Assembly (NCBI GenBank): GCA_041600735.1
Contig: JBFIJN010000039.1
Coordinates: 1 to 30,949 of the forward strand
Source of the DNA: Paraliomyxa sp041600735
GTDB lineage: Bacteria > Myxococcota_A > Polyangia > Nannocystales > Nannocystaceae
Length of the DNA: 30,949 nt
Direction of reading: 5' to 3'
Shown in pieces: positions 22,877 through 30,949 of the stretch; the stretch's first letter is position 1, and each line of letters opens with the position of its first letter. Below the pieces are notes generated by a model that ran no database searches, was not told where the DNA came from, and saw nothing but the letters and a program-made list of their open reading frames with translations. Both the position numbers and the translations under genes were made by a program.

Positions 22877-25678
22877 GTGCCCCGCTCGCCCGCGCCGAGG
22901 ACCCCGAGGAACCTGCGCTGGGTATACGAGATCGATCGCGTGCTCGAGAGCACGACGGCGCGGTTGCTGCTGAGCGCTGCGATCATCCTCAGCCTGCTTC
23001 CGTTCTCGTGGCTGCGGGCGTTCGATCCGCTGTTCTTCAGCGTGTTCCTCTCGGAGTTCGTGCTGCGGGTGTTCGTGCTGCTCGGCACCCGCAGTCGCGC
23101 GGCGGAGGCCGACGAGGGCAGCGGCATGGACGGGCCCGCTCCGGGTCGCTACGCGGGCCGCACGCGCGGCGGGTCGATCCTGCTGCTCTTGATCGACCTG
23201 GTGGCGCTGATCTCGTTCGTCCCGCTGCCGCTGGATCCCGCGCGCGCGCGCTGGCTGCGGCTGTTCCGGCTCAGCCGCATGCTGCTGCTGGTCAGCTACT
23301 GGGCGCCGCTGGTCCGCGACCTGTGGTCGATCCTGTCGCGGCGCGAGCGCGCCCGGCAGATCATGCTCATGGGCTTCGTGGTGGGCGGGCTCTCGTTCAC
23401 CGGGGCGCTGGTGATGTTCCACCTGGCCGAGCACGAGGGGGTGCAGGTCGACGTCAACGAGGACGAGCAGATCGACGGCGAAGATCGCAGCTTCTCGACG
23501 CTGCTGTGGTGGTCGTTTCGTCAGGTGCAAGACCCCGGCAACATGCTCTCGTCGCCGATCGCCCTGCCGCTGGTGCTGATCAGCCTTGGCTTGACGGTGT
23601 TCGGGCTGTTCTTGGTGTCGTTCCTGATCGGCCTGGGGACCGACGTGGTGCACGAGCTGCTCCAGCTCTCGCGGATGCGCCCGCCGGGGCTGCGCGGTCA
23701 CACGGCGATCGTGGGGGTCTCCGCATCGACGCCGCGGCTGCTCACGGAGCTGCGCCGCTACTATCGCAAGCTGCTGCCCACCGACAATCGCGTGCTCTCG
23801 GCCCCGTGGTTCCGCGATCTGTGGCGGCGCGGGCTCACGGGCGCGGGCTATCTCGTGGTCGGTCGCACCGAAGAGCCGCCGGACTTCCTGCGCACGCCCG
23901 AGCTCTCTCGCGTGATCTACCGCGAGCGCGCCGATGGAGACGACATGCTGATCGCGCGCGCCGACCTGGTCCACGCCAAGCGCATCCTGCTGCTGGCCGA
24001 CCACGACGAGCCGTCGCCCGACGCGGACACGATCCACTCGCTGCTCAACATCGTGGAGCGGGTGCGCGCCCAGGTGGAGCGGGGGCACAGGGGCACCCAC
24101 GAGCGCCAGCGGGTGATCATCGCGGAGATCCTCGATGACAGCAACGTCGCGGCCGCCCACGCGGCGGTGGCTCCCGGACGCCGCACGTTCCGCGCGTTCG
24201 TCGTGCCCACCGATCGCTTGATCGCGCTGTTCACCGCCGGCGTGGTGCGTCGCCCAGGCCTCGGTGATCTGCTCGAGGAGCTGCTCACGAGCCGCGGTCA
24301 CGAGCTCTACACCTGCTTCTTCCAGACCGATGGCCTCGGGTTCTCGATGCGCGAGCCCCCCGATCTCGGGCCCGATCCGGCCAAGGCGATCGATCGGCTG
24401 ATGCGGCGCGGCCTCGCGGGGCGCTCCACGGTGGTCCCGGTGGGGCTGCTGCTCGCCACGGGCGATGGGGTGGGCGCCGAGTTTCGCGTGGCGGTGAATC
24501 CACAGCCGAGCGATCCGCCGATCGCCGAGCGTAGCATCGGGGTGGTGGCGGTGGCCGACAACTTCGGCACGATCCGCGAGTTCGTCGAGAGCGAGCCGAA
24601 GCTCGTGGCCGAGGCGGACCCCAGCGTCGATCTGCCGACGGCTCCCCGCGCCCCGGCGTTCGAGCGCACGCCGCAGACGCACATTGGTCGCGTGCTGGTG
24701 TGCGGCTTTCGCCGCGGCTCGATCTACATGCTCGAGGAGCTGCTGCGCGAGCAGCTGCGCGGCGAGGTGCTGGTGCTGGTCGAGGACGAGGCGGCCGAGC
24801 AGCGGGCCCGGGATGCGCTCGAGGAGCACAGCGAGCTCGTCGAGCGCGGCTTGGTGCCCAAGTACCACGGCACGTTCACCCTGCGACCCGACGGCAGCTA
24901 CGCGTTCACCTGCCAAGGCACCGAGGTCGTCGAGGACAGCTCCGTGCACGTGCGGGTGGCCGACTGGATGGCGAGCCGCCACCTCGTCGATCTCCCCGCG
25001 GGCTTCGGTCATGTGGGTGATCTCGAGGCCGTGATCTTCGTGACCGACGTCCACGGCGAGAACGATGCGCGCACGACCACCGCGCTGCTCAAGCTCGAGG
25101 ACTTGCTGGTCGCGCACGGCGCGGCCCACGGCAAGCCGCGGGTGGTCGCCGAGGTGTTCGATGCGCGGCTCGCCGCGCGGCTCGAGGAGCACTTTCGCAC
25201 CGTCAACAAGCATCACGTGCGCATCTACTCGATCCCCCAGCTGCGCGCGTTCTTCTTGTTCCAGGCGGTGATCGTGCCCGGCTTCGACACGGTCTACTCC
25301 GAGCTGCTGGGCTCGTGGGGCCAGAGCTTCGTGCGGCTGCAGCCGGTGAAGCCCGGCCACGGGAGCCTGAGCTTTCCCGACCTGGCGCTCGGCCTGCGCC
25401 GGCGCGGCCACCTGCTGGTGGCGGTGGTGCTGCGCTCCAACGAGGGGCACGAGCTGCTGTATGTGGCGCCGGGCGAGGACGAGCCCGGCTACATCATCGA
25501 TCGCACGCGGCTGATGTACGTGTGGGTGATCGCCGACGATCGTTCGTGCGCCCGGCTCGACGAGGACGAGGACGATGACGAGGACGATGACGACGCCGGT
25601 CAGTCGGGTCGCTTCAGCAGCGGGGCGGAGGACCGCTCCTCGAGCGAGACCTTGAACGTCGGCGTCTCCACGAGGTGA
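22877..25678 (+). CDS. CASTOR/POLLUX-like ion channel with two RCK-type domains
   Basis: A 933-aa membrane protein. Hydrophobic segments lie near residues 28-45, 50-70, 100-117 and 130-147, with an Arg-rich S4-like stretch 'RWLRLFRLSRMLLL'. A pore module of helix ~160-182, pore loop and helix ~227-254 follows. The filter region reads 'FRQVQDPGNM' (219-222 DPGN) rather than TVGYG, as in CASTOR/POLLUX-type channels. Between the first pore helix and the loop lies a calcium-binding-like loop, D192-x-N194-x-D196-x-x-I199-x-x-x-D203. About 670 cytoplasmic residues hold two RCK/TrkA-N-like nucleotide-binding folds, beginning 'HTAIVGVSAS' and 'RVLVCGFRRGS'. The tail is highly acidic. Ion selectivity cannot be read from the sequence. 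The 3' end overlaps the convergent MscS gene by 79 bp. Confidence 0.85.
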   Translation: MPRSPAPRTPRNLRWVYEIDRVLESTTARLLLSAAIILSLLPFSWLRAFDPLFFSVFLSEFVLRVFVLLGTRSRAAEADEGSGMDGPAPGRYAGRTRGGSILLLLIDLVALISFVPLPLDPARARWLRLFRLSRMLLLVSYWAPLVRDLWSILSRRERARQIMLMGFVVGGLSFTGALVMFHLAEHEGVQVDVNEDEQIDGEDRSFSTLLWWSFRQVQDPGNMLSSPIALPLVLISLGLTVFGLFLVSFLIGLGTDVVHELLQLSRMRPPGLRGHTAIVGVSASTPRLLTELRRYYRKLLPTDNRVLSAPWFRDLWRRGLTGAGYLVVGRTEEPPDFLRTPELSRVIYRERADGDDMLIARADLVHAKRILLLADHDEPSPDADTIHSLLNIVERVRAQVERGHRGTHERQRVIIAEILDDSNVAAAHAAVAPGRRTFRAFVVPTDRLIALFTAGVVRRPGLGDLLEELLTSRGHELYTCFFQTDGLGFSMREPPDLGPDPAKAIDRLMRRGLAGRSTVVPVGLLLATGDGVGAEFRVAVNPQPSDPPIAERSIGVVAVADNFGTIREFVESEPKLVAEADPSVDLPTAPRAPAFERTPQTHIGRVLVCGFRRGSIYMLEELLREQLRGEVLVLVEDEAAEQRARDALEEHSELVERGLVPKYHGTFTLRPDGSYAFTCQGTEVVEDSSVHVRVADWMASRHLVDLPAGFGHVGDLEAVIFVTDVHGENDARTTTALLKLEDLLVAHGAAHGKPRVVAEVFDARLAARLEEHFRTVNKHHVRIYSIPQLRAFFLFQAVIVPGFDTVYSELLGSWGQSFVRLQPVKPGHGSLSFPDLALGLRRRGHLLVAVVLRSNEGHELLYVAPGEDEPGYIIDRTRLMYVWVIADDRSCARLDEDEDDDEDDDDAGQSGRFSSGAEDRSSSETLNVGVSTR

Positions 25679-26529
25679 ACCGTCATCGAGGCGAGCCCGA
25701 CCCGGCCCTCGCTGGCCTCGATGTCCCGCACGATGCTCCTGAACAGCAGGTCCTTGGTCACGCGTCGCGCACGATGGTCGACCACGTAGCGCAGCGTGAG
25801 CTCCACCCAGTTGTCATTGGCGATCATGGTCACGAGCGGCTCGATCTTGGCGTCCTCGATGCGATACGTGCGAACGAGCTTGGCCCAGTGCTCGCGGGCG
25901 TGCTCGGTGTGCTCGCTGACGGCCGCGGCCGCCGCGTCGGCCAGGATCTTGCGCGCCAGCTCGTAGTCCGAGCCGTACTTGATGGGGATGACGATCTCGT
26001 CCCACAAGAACGGGAAGTCGCCCGAGTAGTTGAACACGGGCTCCTTGAACACGAAGCTGTTGGCGACTCGTACGATGCGCCCGTTGTAGAGATCGCCGTT
26101 CACCCAGCCTCCGCACTCCATGATCGTCGTGCGCAGGAAGCCGATGTCGATGACGTCGCCCTTGATGCCGCCGAGCTGCACCCGGTGCCCCACGCTGAAG
26201 AAGCCGCCGAGCGCGACCGCCAGCCACCCGGCAAAGCTCGCGATCACCTCTTGCAGGGCGAACGCGATGCCGGCGCTCGCTGCTCCGATCGCGACGGTGA
26301 ACCCCGAGAATTGCCCCGCGGTCTGAACCCCGATGATGATGATGATGATGATGTACCCGACGACACTGGTGACCTTGCTCGCCCGGTAGCGAAGATCGTT
26401 GTCGGTGATGCGGGCCTGCAGCCCCCGCTTGACGAGGCGCATCACCACGCTCGTGACGATCACCGCGATGATGATCACCGCGAAGGTGTGGACGACCGGG
26501 TTGTCGAGCGCCTCTTGGACGGTGGGCAT
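25600..26529 (-). CDS. MscS family mechanosensitive channel (first copy, shorter beta region)
   Basis: A 309-aa protein with three membrane segments: ~12-33, ~50-70 (containing seven consecutive isoleucines) and the Gly/Ala-rich pore helix 'AIGAASAGIAFALQEVIASF'. Then comes the beta domain 'FFSVGHRVQLGGIKGDVIDIGFLRTTI', and a C-terminal alpha/beta domain. These match MscS, which opens under membrane tension to release solutes. The usual 'PN' loop of the beta domain is replaced by 'NGRIVRVANSFVF'. AGAGGA, about 7 nt before ATG 26529, is a good ribosome site. It is the last of three tightly spaced minus-strand genes, 21 bp after the previous one. Its last 25 codons overlap the 3' end of the opposite ion channel gene. 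Confidence 0.9.
   Translation of the reverse strand: MPTVQEALDNPVVHTFAVIIIAVIVTSVVMRLVKRGLQARITDNDLRYRASKVTSVVGYIIIIIIIGVQTAGQFSGFTVAIGAASAGIAFALQEVIASFAGWLAVALGGFFSVGHRVQLGGIKGDVIDIGFLRTTIMECGGWVNGDLYNGRIVRVANSFVFKEPVFNYSGDFPFLWDEIVIPIKYGSDYELARKILADAAAAAVSEHTEHAREHWAKLVRTYRIEDAKIEPLVTMIANDNWVELTLRYVVDHRARRVTKDLLFRSIVRDIEASEGRVGLASMTVHLVETPTFKVSLEERSSAPLLKRPD
26332..26352 (-). repeat. (GAT)7 trinucleotide repeat encoding poly-isoleucine
   Basis: Seven perfect GAT units on the plus strand read as seven ATC codons on the minus strand, giving IIIIIII within the second membrane segment of the MscS protein. The run is unusually AT-rich for this genome and could vary in length by slippage without changing frame. 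Confidence 0.95.
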
Positions 26530-26550
26530 CGAGAGTCCTCTCGCGTGCGC

Positions 26551-27450
26551 TCAGGAGACCGCCTGGATCGAGGGGCTGGTGCGGCCCATGCTGGAGCCGC
26601 CTACGTGGCGGTGCAGGATCGCCGGCGGCCCGATGTCTTGCGCAGCAAACGCCTGTAGCACGCGCAGGTGAACGTCGGTCTCGAAGGCCTTCTCGAACTT
26701 GGTATCTAGCACGTAGGCCTTGAGGCGCAGGCGGATCGCGACCATGTTGTCGAGCACGACCTGGGTCACCAGCACGACCACGGGCTTGGGCAGGTACACG
26801 TAGCGGCTGCTCAGCCCCGCCTCGGAGACGATCGAGCGCGCGCGCAGGGGATCTTGGTCGGCGCCGATGTGAAAATCCATCACCACCTGCATGTCGAGCG
26901 CGCCATAATTGCCGCACGAGGTCATGTCGTTGAGGAACTTGTTGTTGGGGATCGTGACCGTGTTGTCATCGAGCGTCTGCAGCCGCACCGAGCGCAGGCC
27001 GATCGCCGTGATGTCTCCGTACTCGCCGCCGAACATCACGCGATCACCGACCTGGAACGGCCGGTCGATCATGATGGTGATGCCGGCGATGAACGAGGCC
27101 ACCAGGTCCTTGATGGCAAAGCCGACCGAAACGGCGACGGTACCGCCGATGAGCGCGAGCGCCGTTGCATCGAGGCGCAGGCTCATCACGATCACGGCGA
27201 TCGCGGTGCCTACGTAGACCCCGAACTGCATGAAGGTCGCGAGCTTCTGGAACAGCAGGCGCCGCGCGGCAAAGCGGGTGCTCAGCCGCTCCACCGACTC
27301 TCGCAGGAAGCGCAGGGCGAACAGGGCCCCGAGCACGACCACCAGGGAGGTCAAGACTCCGGTCCAGCGCACGAGATCGGCGATGGCTCCGATGTCGCCA
27401 GGGACCGCGTCGTCGAGGGCTGCGGCGAGCACGAACGATGTGAGTGTCAT
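26551..27450 (-). CDS. MscS family mechanosensitive channel (second copy)
   Basis: A 299-aa protein from ATG 27450 with an extracytoplasmic N-terminus and three membrane segments. The pore helix is in 'ALIGGTVAVSVGFAIKDLVASFIAG', followed by the MscS beta domain 'IDRPFQVGDRVMFGGEYGDITAIGLRSVRLQTLDDNTVTIPNNKF'. The canonical 'IPNN' loop is present, unlike in the neighbouring copy. The C-terminal domain ends in a Ser/Gly-rich tail. It lies 7 bp after the large ATPase gene and 21 bp before the other mscS gene. Sequence divergence between the two copies suggests they are distinct channels or subunits, not a recent duplication. Confidence 0.92.
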   Translation of the reverse strand: MTLTSFVLAAALDDAVPGDIGAIADLVRWTGVLTSLVVVLGALFALRFLRESVERLSTRFAARRLLFQKLATFMQFGVYVGTAIAVIVMSLRLDATALALIGGTVAVSVGFAIKDLVASFIAGITIMIDRPFQVGDRVMFGGEYGDITAIGLRSVRLQTLDDNTVTIPNNKFLNDMTSCGNYGALDMQVVMDFHIGADQDPLRARSIVSEAGLSSRYVYLPKPVVVLVTQVVLDNMVAIRLRLKAYVLDTKFEKAFETDVHLRVLQAFAAQDIGPPAILHRHVGGSSMGRTSPSIQAVS

Positions 27451-27457
27451 GTGAAGG

Positions 27458-30400
27458 TCAGTTCCCCAGGAGGTGTTGGCGCGCGAGCACGCGCGTGATG
27501 GTCCGGTACCAAGGCCACGAGATCCGCACCCGATCGGCGCAGCGCTCGGCGTACCCACGGGTCAGGCACGCGGCCACGCACTCGTTCACTTCGGCCTGCT
27601 GGAGCCGCGTGCACTCCACGATGTCTTCGATTGCCGCGCGCTCGAGCTGGACGATCGCACGCAGCACGAACAGCGCCGCGAGCGGGAGGCGCTCGATGTC
27701 CCCCGCGGGAGCATCGCGAAACAGGCGCACCTCGGCCTGCGCCGAGCCCTCGCGGATCCACAGCGAGTTGCGCCAGATCTCCAGCGCGACCGCAGGATTG
27801 CCGTCGGCCGAGTCCCACAGCATGCGGTAGAACCCCCGCGTGGCCCGCTCGATGTCGTCGGGCAGCGCGGGGCGCTCGTTGGTGCCGCCCATCGCGAGCC
27901 GAGCGAACGAGGGCGTGAGGTCGGCGGCGAGGCTCCGCGCAGCCAGGAGCTCGCCGATCTGAGTATCGGACCACGGCTCGAGCTCGACCACGCGATCGAA
28001 GATCATGCGATCGCTGCGGGCGCGGCTCAGGTACCCCCAGACGGGGGCGCCGATCCCGAACACCCAGTCCACGTCGGGGCCCGCTTGGCGGGTGAACTCC
28101 GCGAAGCGATCGAACTCGGCAAGGCCGCCGATGGTGGGACGCACGAGGCGCTGGACGTCATCGACGAACACGCGGATCTTGGGGTAGGCGAGCAGCGCGG
28201 CCCGGATCGCGGCGGGGTCGGCCGAGGTCTGCAGCGCGGCACCGAGCGCGGCAAACGTCGCGTCGACGTTGCCCGGGGGGCACTCGACCATCACGGTCGG
28301 GCCGAGGTCGGGGCGCGCGGCCAGCCGCCGCAGGAACGAGGTCTTCCCCGAGCCCCGCTCTCCGACCACTGCGACCATGGCCGAGTCGTTGTGGAGCAAC
28401 AACGTGGTGAGGTCCTCCTCGATGTCGCCGAGGACGGGACTGACGACGTTGCTCGGGTGCTCGGGGCCCAGCGCCTCGCGCGCGGCGGGGGTGATGGGGG
28501 TGACGTCGACCTCGTCGTTGCGCGAGCGGCGGGTGACCGAGCGGCGAAACAGGTACGCGAGCACTCTGCGGGTGACCTCGGCCCCCTGCAGCAAGCGCCC
28601 GCCCCAGCGCGAGAGCCCGAAGATGAGCAGGTAGACCCCGCCCACCAGACCGCTCGCGTAGCTGCGCCAGCCGCTGCGCTGGGTCGCGACCCAGCGGCTG
28701 ACTGGGTCCCGACCGCCGGTGGCATCGATCCTCTCGAAGATGATCGGACGCCACTGCTGCACGAGCCGAAACACCACCGGGATCAACAGCACCCAGCAAA
28801 AGCTCAGCATCCACCCATAGATCGCGCCGACCCCGACCATCTCCTTGGTCAGCGAGAGCACGAGGCCGACGGCCACCACGGTGTAGCAGACCAGCCGCAG
28901 CGAATAGAGGCGCAGCGTGGAGGTGCTCTCGGTCTCGCCGATGGTCTGACGGGCGGCGACCGCATCGAGGAGCAGCACGAGGGTCCAGCCGATCAGGCTC
29001 CACGAGGCGACCAGCCACAGCAGGCGCAGCTCGGGGAAGTCGGTGAGATCGGCGAAGAACCAATTGGCGACCAGCGCCACGGCCCACCACTCGATGGGAG
29101 AGCGGACCCGGCGAACGTAGTAGAGGATCGAGGACGCGAGGTTGGGCGCTCCCGTGTCGAGGCCGCGCTCGAGCATGCGGTCGCGCAGGCGCTGGAGGAA
29201 CCCGTCGGCGGTCCGTCGCCAGGCGACGAAGATCCCGAGCAGCACCGTGAGCTGCAAGATGCCGAACGTGAGCCCCAGCGGTCGCGAGCGTGCGACCTCG
29301 AGCTGGGTCGCGACCATGCGCGGCCAGGCGCGGGCGTGGAAGCGCAGCTCGAGCGCGATCTGATCGAGCTCGCGGCGCACCTGATCGAAGCCCTCGTCGC
29401 CGAGGCCGGTGATCGCACTGCGCAGCCCCGCCGACCCGAGCTCGAGCAGCTGCAGCCGCGCGCCGTTCATCGCCACCGCGTCATCGCGCACGGCCTTCGC
29501 GAACGCCCACATCATCTCGGACTCGCTGGCGCGCAGCTCCTCGGTCTGTGCCGCGAGCTCGCGGCGGAGCTCCTCGACCTCGGAGCGATCGGTGTTGCCG
29601 GAGGCGCGCGGTACGTCGTCTGGATCGGGGACGGTGGTGCCCAGCGCCCCGAGCATGTCGAGCAGCGTGCGCAGGTCGTTGCGGGCCTCGCCGAGGCTCT
29701 CGCGCAGCGGCTCGTACATCGCGTCGGCGGCCTCGGTGACGTCGCTGGTCTGGGCCTCGAGCCCCGCGACCTTGCGTTCCCACTCGAGCGTGGTCTCGTG
29801 CAGCACCGCGACCTGCCCGCGGCGCCGCTCGAGCTCGCCGGCAAAGCGCGCCTGAGCCTCCTTGATGGACAGCAGGGCGGCGCGCTCCTCGGCCAGCACG
29901 CGCAGCGACTCGCTGCGGGCCTCTCTGGCGCTCAGGAGCGCCTGCTCTCGCTCCGCGGCCGCCCGTGCGGCGCGCTGGTCGGCGTCCTGGACCGCGGCGG
30001 CGGAGTCTGCCTCCACCGTCACCGGCTCGGGAGGTGCTTCCACGGCATCGGCCGCCGCCGCCGAGGCCGCTGCGGCCAGCGCCTGGGCCCTGCGCTCGAT
30101 GATCGCCTCACGCTCTTCGGGGCTGAGCCGCGCCAGCGCCAACCACGCGGCGTCGTATCGTGCCTCGGCGGCGAGCAGCACCGCGCTGGCGTCCTCCTGC
30201 GCCGGGGTCGGAGGCTCGGCGTCGGCCGTCGGCTCATCGTGGGGTTCGTGGGCCGCGGGTTGGCTGGCGGGCGTCGCCGGCTCGGCCGGACTGGCGGGCG
30301 TCGCCTCGGCGCCAGCGGGGGGGTCCGCCGCCTCGGCGCTCGGCGGCGTGGTCCCGGCCAGGATCCGCGCGCGGCGGGCGGGCGACAGCGCGGGCGAGCT

Positions 30401-30949
30401 CTCGGCGATCAGGCTCCGGCTCAGCCACGGGCGGGGATCGACGGAGGGGTCGGCCTCGCCGGAGAGAAAGGCCTCGATGAGCGCCGCCTTCTCATCGAGC
30501 CGACGCGCTCGCTCTCGCTGGGCCTCCTCGCGCTTGGCCTCGCGCTCTGCCTGCGTACGCGCGCTGCGATGCGCCTCGAGCTGCTCGAGCTGCTGCGCGG
30601 CGGGCTGCGAGAAGAACACGAGGTAGGCAGCGATCAGCGCATCCGCGCCGCTACCCGGCGACCCGGGCTCCGCTGCGGGGTCCTCCTCGGGGGGCGCCTT
30701 GGACTTCTTGGACTTCTTGGGCGGCGCCGCGTCGGCGACCGGCTCGGCCGTGGCGCGGTTGATGCCCTCGAGCAGCACGATCCAGCGATCCGCGGCCCGA
30801 CTCCACGCGGGATCGGCCGCATCGAACACGAACAGCGCATCTGCATCCACCGTGACGGGCAGCGTCCCCTCGACCAGCGCCAGCACGTGCTGCGCCCGCG
30901 TGCGCAGCGCAGCGTCGCTCGGGGCGGCCGGGGCCGCGGGGGCGGGGGC
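27458..30949 (-). CDS. Large coiled-coil membrane protein with AAA/STAND-type ATPase domain (5' end outside window)
   Basis: The frame is open to the window edge, so the N-terminus and signal are missing; at least 1163 codons are present. In order on the minus strand: an Ala/Pro-rich and Lys-rich N-terminal part; long Glu/Arg/Ala helices that look like coiled coil, with a Pro/Ala/Glu insert (30550-29300); about six membrane segments (29280-28600); then a P-loop ATPase. Walker A is 'VVGERGSGKTSF' (near 28340-28370) and Walker B is 'IRVFVDDVQRL' (near 28140-28180). 'RARSDRMIFDRVVEL' contains a possible arginine finger, and the C-terminal ~90 residues look like a winged helix. Coiled coil plus several membrane helices resembles the front of large MscK-type channels, but here an ATPase replaces the MscS pore, and two separate MscS genes follow at 7 and 21 bp. 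Confidence 0.8.
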   Translation of the reverse strand, partial: APAPAAPAAPSDAALRTRAQHVLALVEGTLPVTVDADALFVFDAADPAWSRAADRWIVLLEGINRATAEPVADAAPPKKSKKSKAPPEEDPAAEPGSPGSGADALIAAYLVFFSQPAAQQLEQLEAHRSARTQAEREAKREEAQRERARRLDEKAALIEAFLSGEADPSVDPRPWLSRSLIAESSPALSPARRARILAGTTPPSAEAADPPAGAEATPASPAEPATPASQPAAHEPHDEPTADAEPPTPAQEDASAVLLAAEARYDAAWLALARLSPEEREAIIERRAQALAAAASAAAADAVEAPPEPVTVEADSAAAVQDADQRAARAAAEREQALLSAREARSESLRVLAEERAALLSIKEAQARFAGELERRRGQVAVLHETTLEWERKVAGLEAQTSDVTEAADAMYEPLRESLGEARNDLRTLLDMLGALGTTVPDPDDVPRASGNTDRSEVEELRRELAAQTEELRASESEMMWAFAKAVRDDAVAMNGARLQLLELGSAGLRSAITGLGDEGFDQVRRELDQIALELRFHARAWPRMVATQLEVARSRPLGLTFGILQLTVLLGIFVAWRRTADGFLQRLRDRMLERGLDTGAPNLASSILYYVRRVRSPIEWWAVALVANWFFADLTDFPELRLLWLVASWSLIGWTLVLLLDAVAARQTIGETESTSTLRLYSLRLVCYTVVAVGLVLSLTKEMVGVGAIYGWMLSFCWVLLIPVVFRLVQQWRPIIFERIDATGGRDPVSRWVATQRSGWRSYASGLVGGVYLLIFGLSRWGGRLLQGAEVTRRVLAYLFRRSVTRRSRNDEVDVTPITPAAREALGPEHPSNVVSPVLGDIEEDLTTLLLHNDSAMVAVVGERGSGKTSFLRRLAARPDLGPTVMVECPPGNVDATFAALGAALQTSADPAAIRAALLAYPKIRVFVDDVQRLVRPTIGGLAEFDRFAEFTRQAGPDVDWVFGIGAPVWGYLSRARSDRMIFDRVVELEPWSDTQIGELLAARSLAADLTPSFARLAMGGTNERPALPDDIERATRGFYRMLWDSADGNPAVALEIWRNSLWIREGSAQAEVRLFRDAPAGDIERLPLAALFVLRAIVQLERAAIEDIVECTRLQQAEVNECVAACLTRGYAERCADRVRISWPWYRTITRVLARQHLLGN

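Noticed and set aside
22790..25450. 886-codon minus-strand frame opposite the ion channel
   Set aside because: His/Arg/Gln-rich shadow without motifs; the plus strand encodes membrane helices and RCK domains.
25559..25595. GAC/GAG/GAT-rich run at the 3' end of the ion channel gene as a separate repeat element
   Set aside because: It is simply the codon string of the acidic tail and is not a regular repeat.

Overview
This window comes from a high-GC bacterium (roughly 70 % GC by eye, codon third positions almost all G or C). It most resembles a myxobacterium of the Nannocystis/Plesiocystis type. That is inferred from the many lipoproteins with long Ser/Thr/Gly or Ala/Pro-rich linkers, the small cysteine-rich secreted domains, and eukaryote-like secreted proteins (lysyl oxidase, lipin/LNS2-like). 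I see no tRNA, rRNA, insertion sequence, CRISPR array or phage gene. Genes are packed tightly and no gene-free stretch exceeds about 210 bases.

Layout. 1-3559 (+): the tail of a gene that enters from the left (possibly YprB-like RNase H), a lipoprotein, then a cytochrome c lipoprotein overlapping an orphan adenine DNA methyltransferase. 3556-7589 (-): a membrane zinc-ribbon protein, a 10-cysteine lipoprotein, a lysyl-oxidase lipoprotein, a DUF1285-like protein and a second 10-cysteine lipoprotein. 7794-9878 (+): an ABC-F ATPase. 9883-11574 (-): a zinc-ribbon/TPR transmembrane protein. 11756-12838 (+): a PLP enzyme of the ACC deaminase/D-cysteine desulfhydrase fold. 12846-16211 (-): YqeY, an LNS2/HAD phosphatase-like lipoprotein, a PuuD-like glutamine amidotransferase, an unknown protein and a CPXCG protein. 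16302-17601 (+): a WG-repeat lipoprotein and a Uma2-family nuclease. 17624-22089 (-): an M3 oligopeptidase translationally coupled to class II fumarase, then an Rpn/DUF4351 nuclease with in-frame 24-bp repeats. 22245-25678 (+): a PrxQ-type peroxiredoxin and a two-RCK CASTOR/POLLUX-like ion channel. 25600-30949 (-): a tight operon of a large coiled-coil/membrane/AAA-type ATPase protein and two MscS-family channels.

Two themes stand out. First, the right third looks like an ion/osmotic-stress block: a RCK-gated channel faces, and overlaps by 79 bp, an operon joining a membrane-bound P-loop ATPase to two different MscS channels. I know of no named system with this composition, and it is my best candidate for an undescribed system. 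Second, many genes have a TAnnnT -10-like element ending only 6-9 nt before the chosen start codon, which predicts leaderless transcripts. Several operon-internal genes instead carry Shine-Dalgarno sequences. This pattern also helped choose start codons.

All functional calls rest on reading motifs in the translated sequence. No database search was run.
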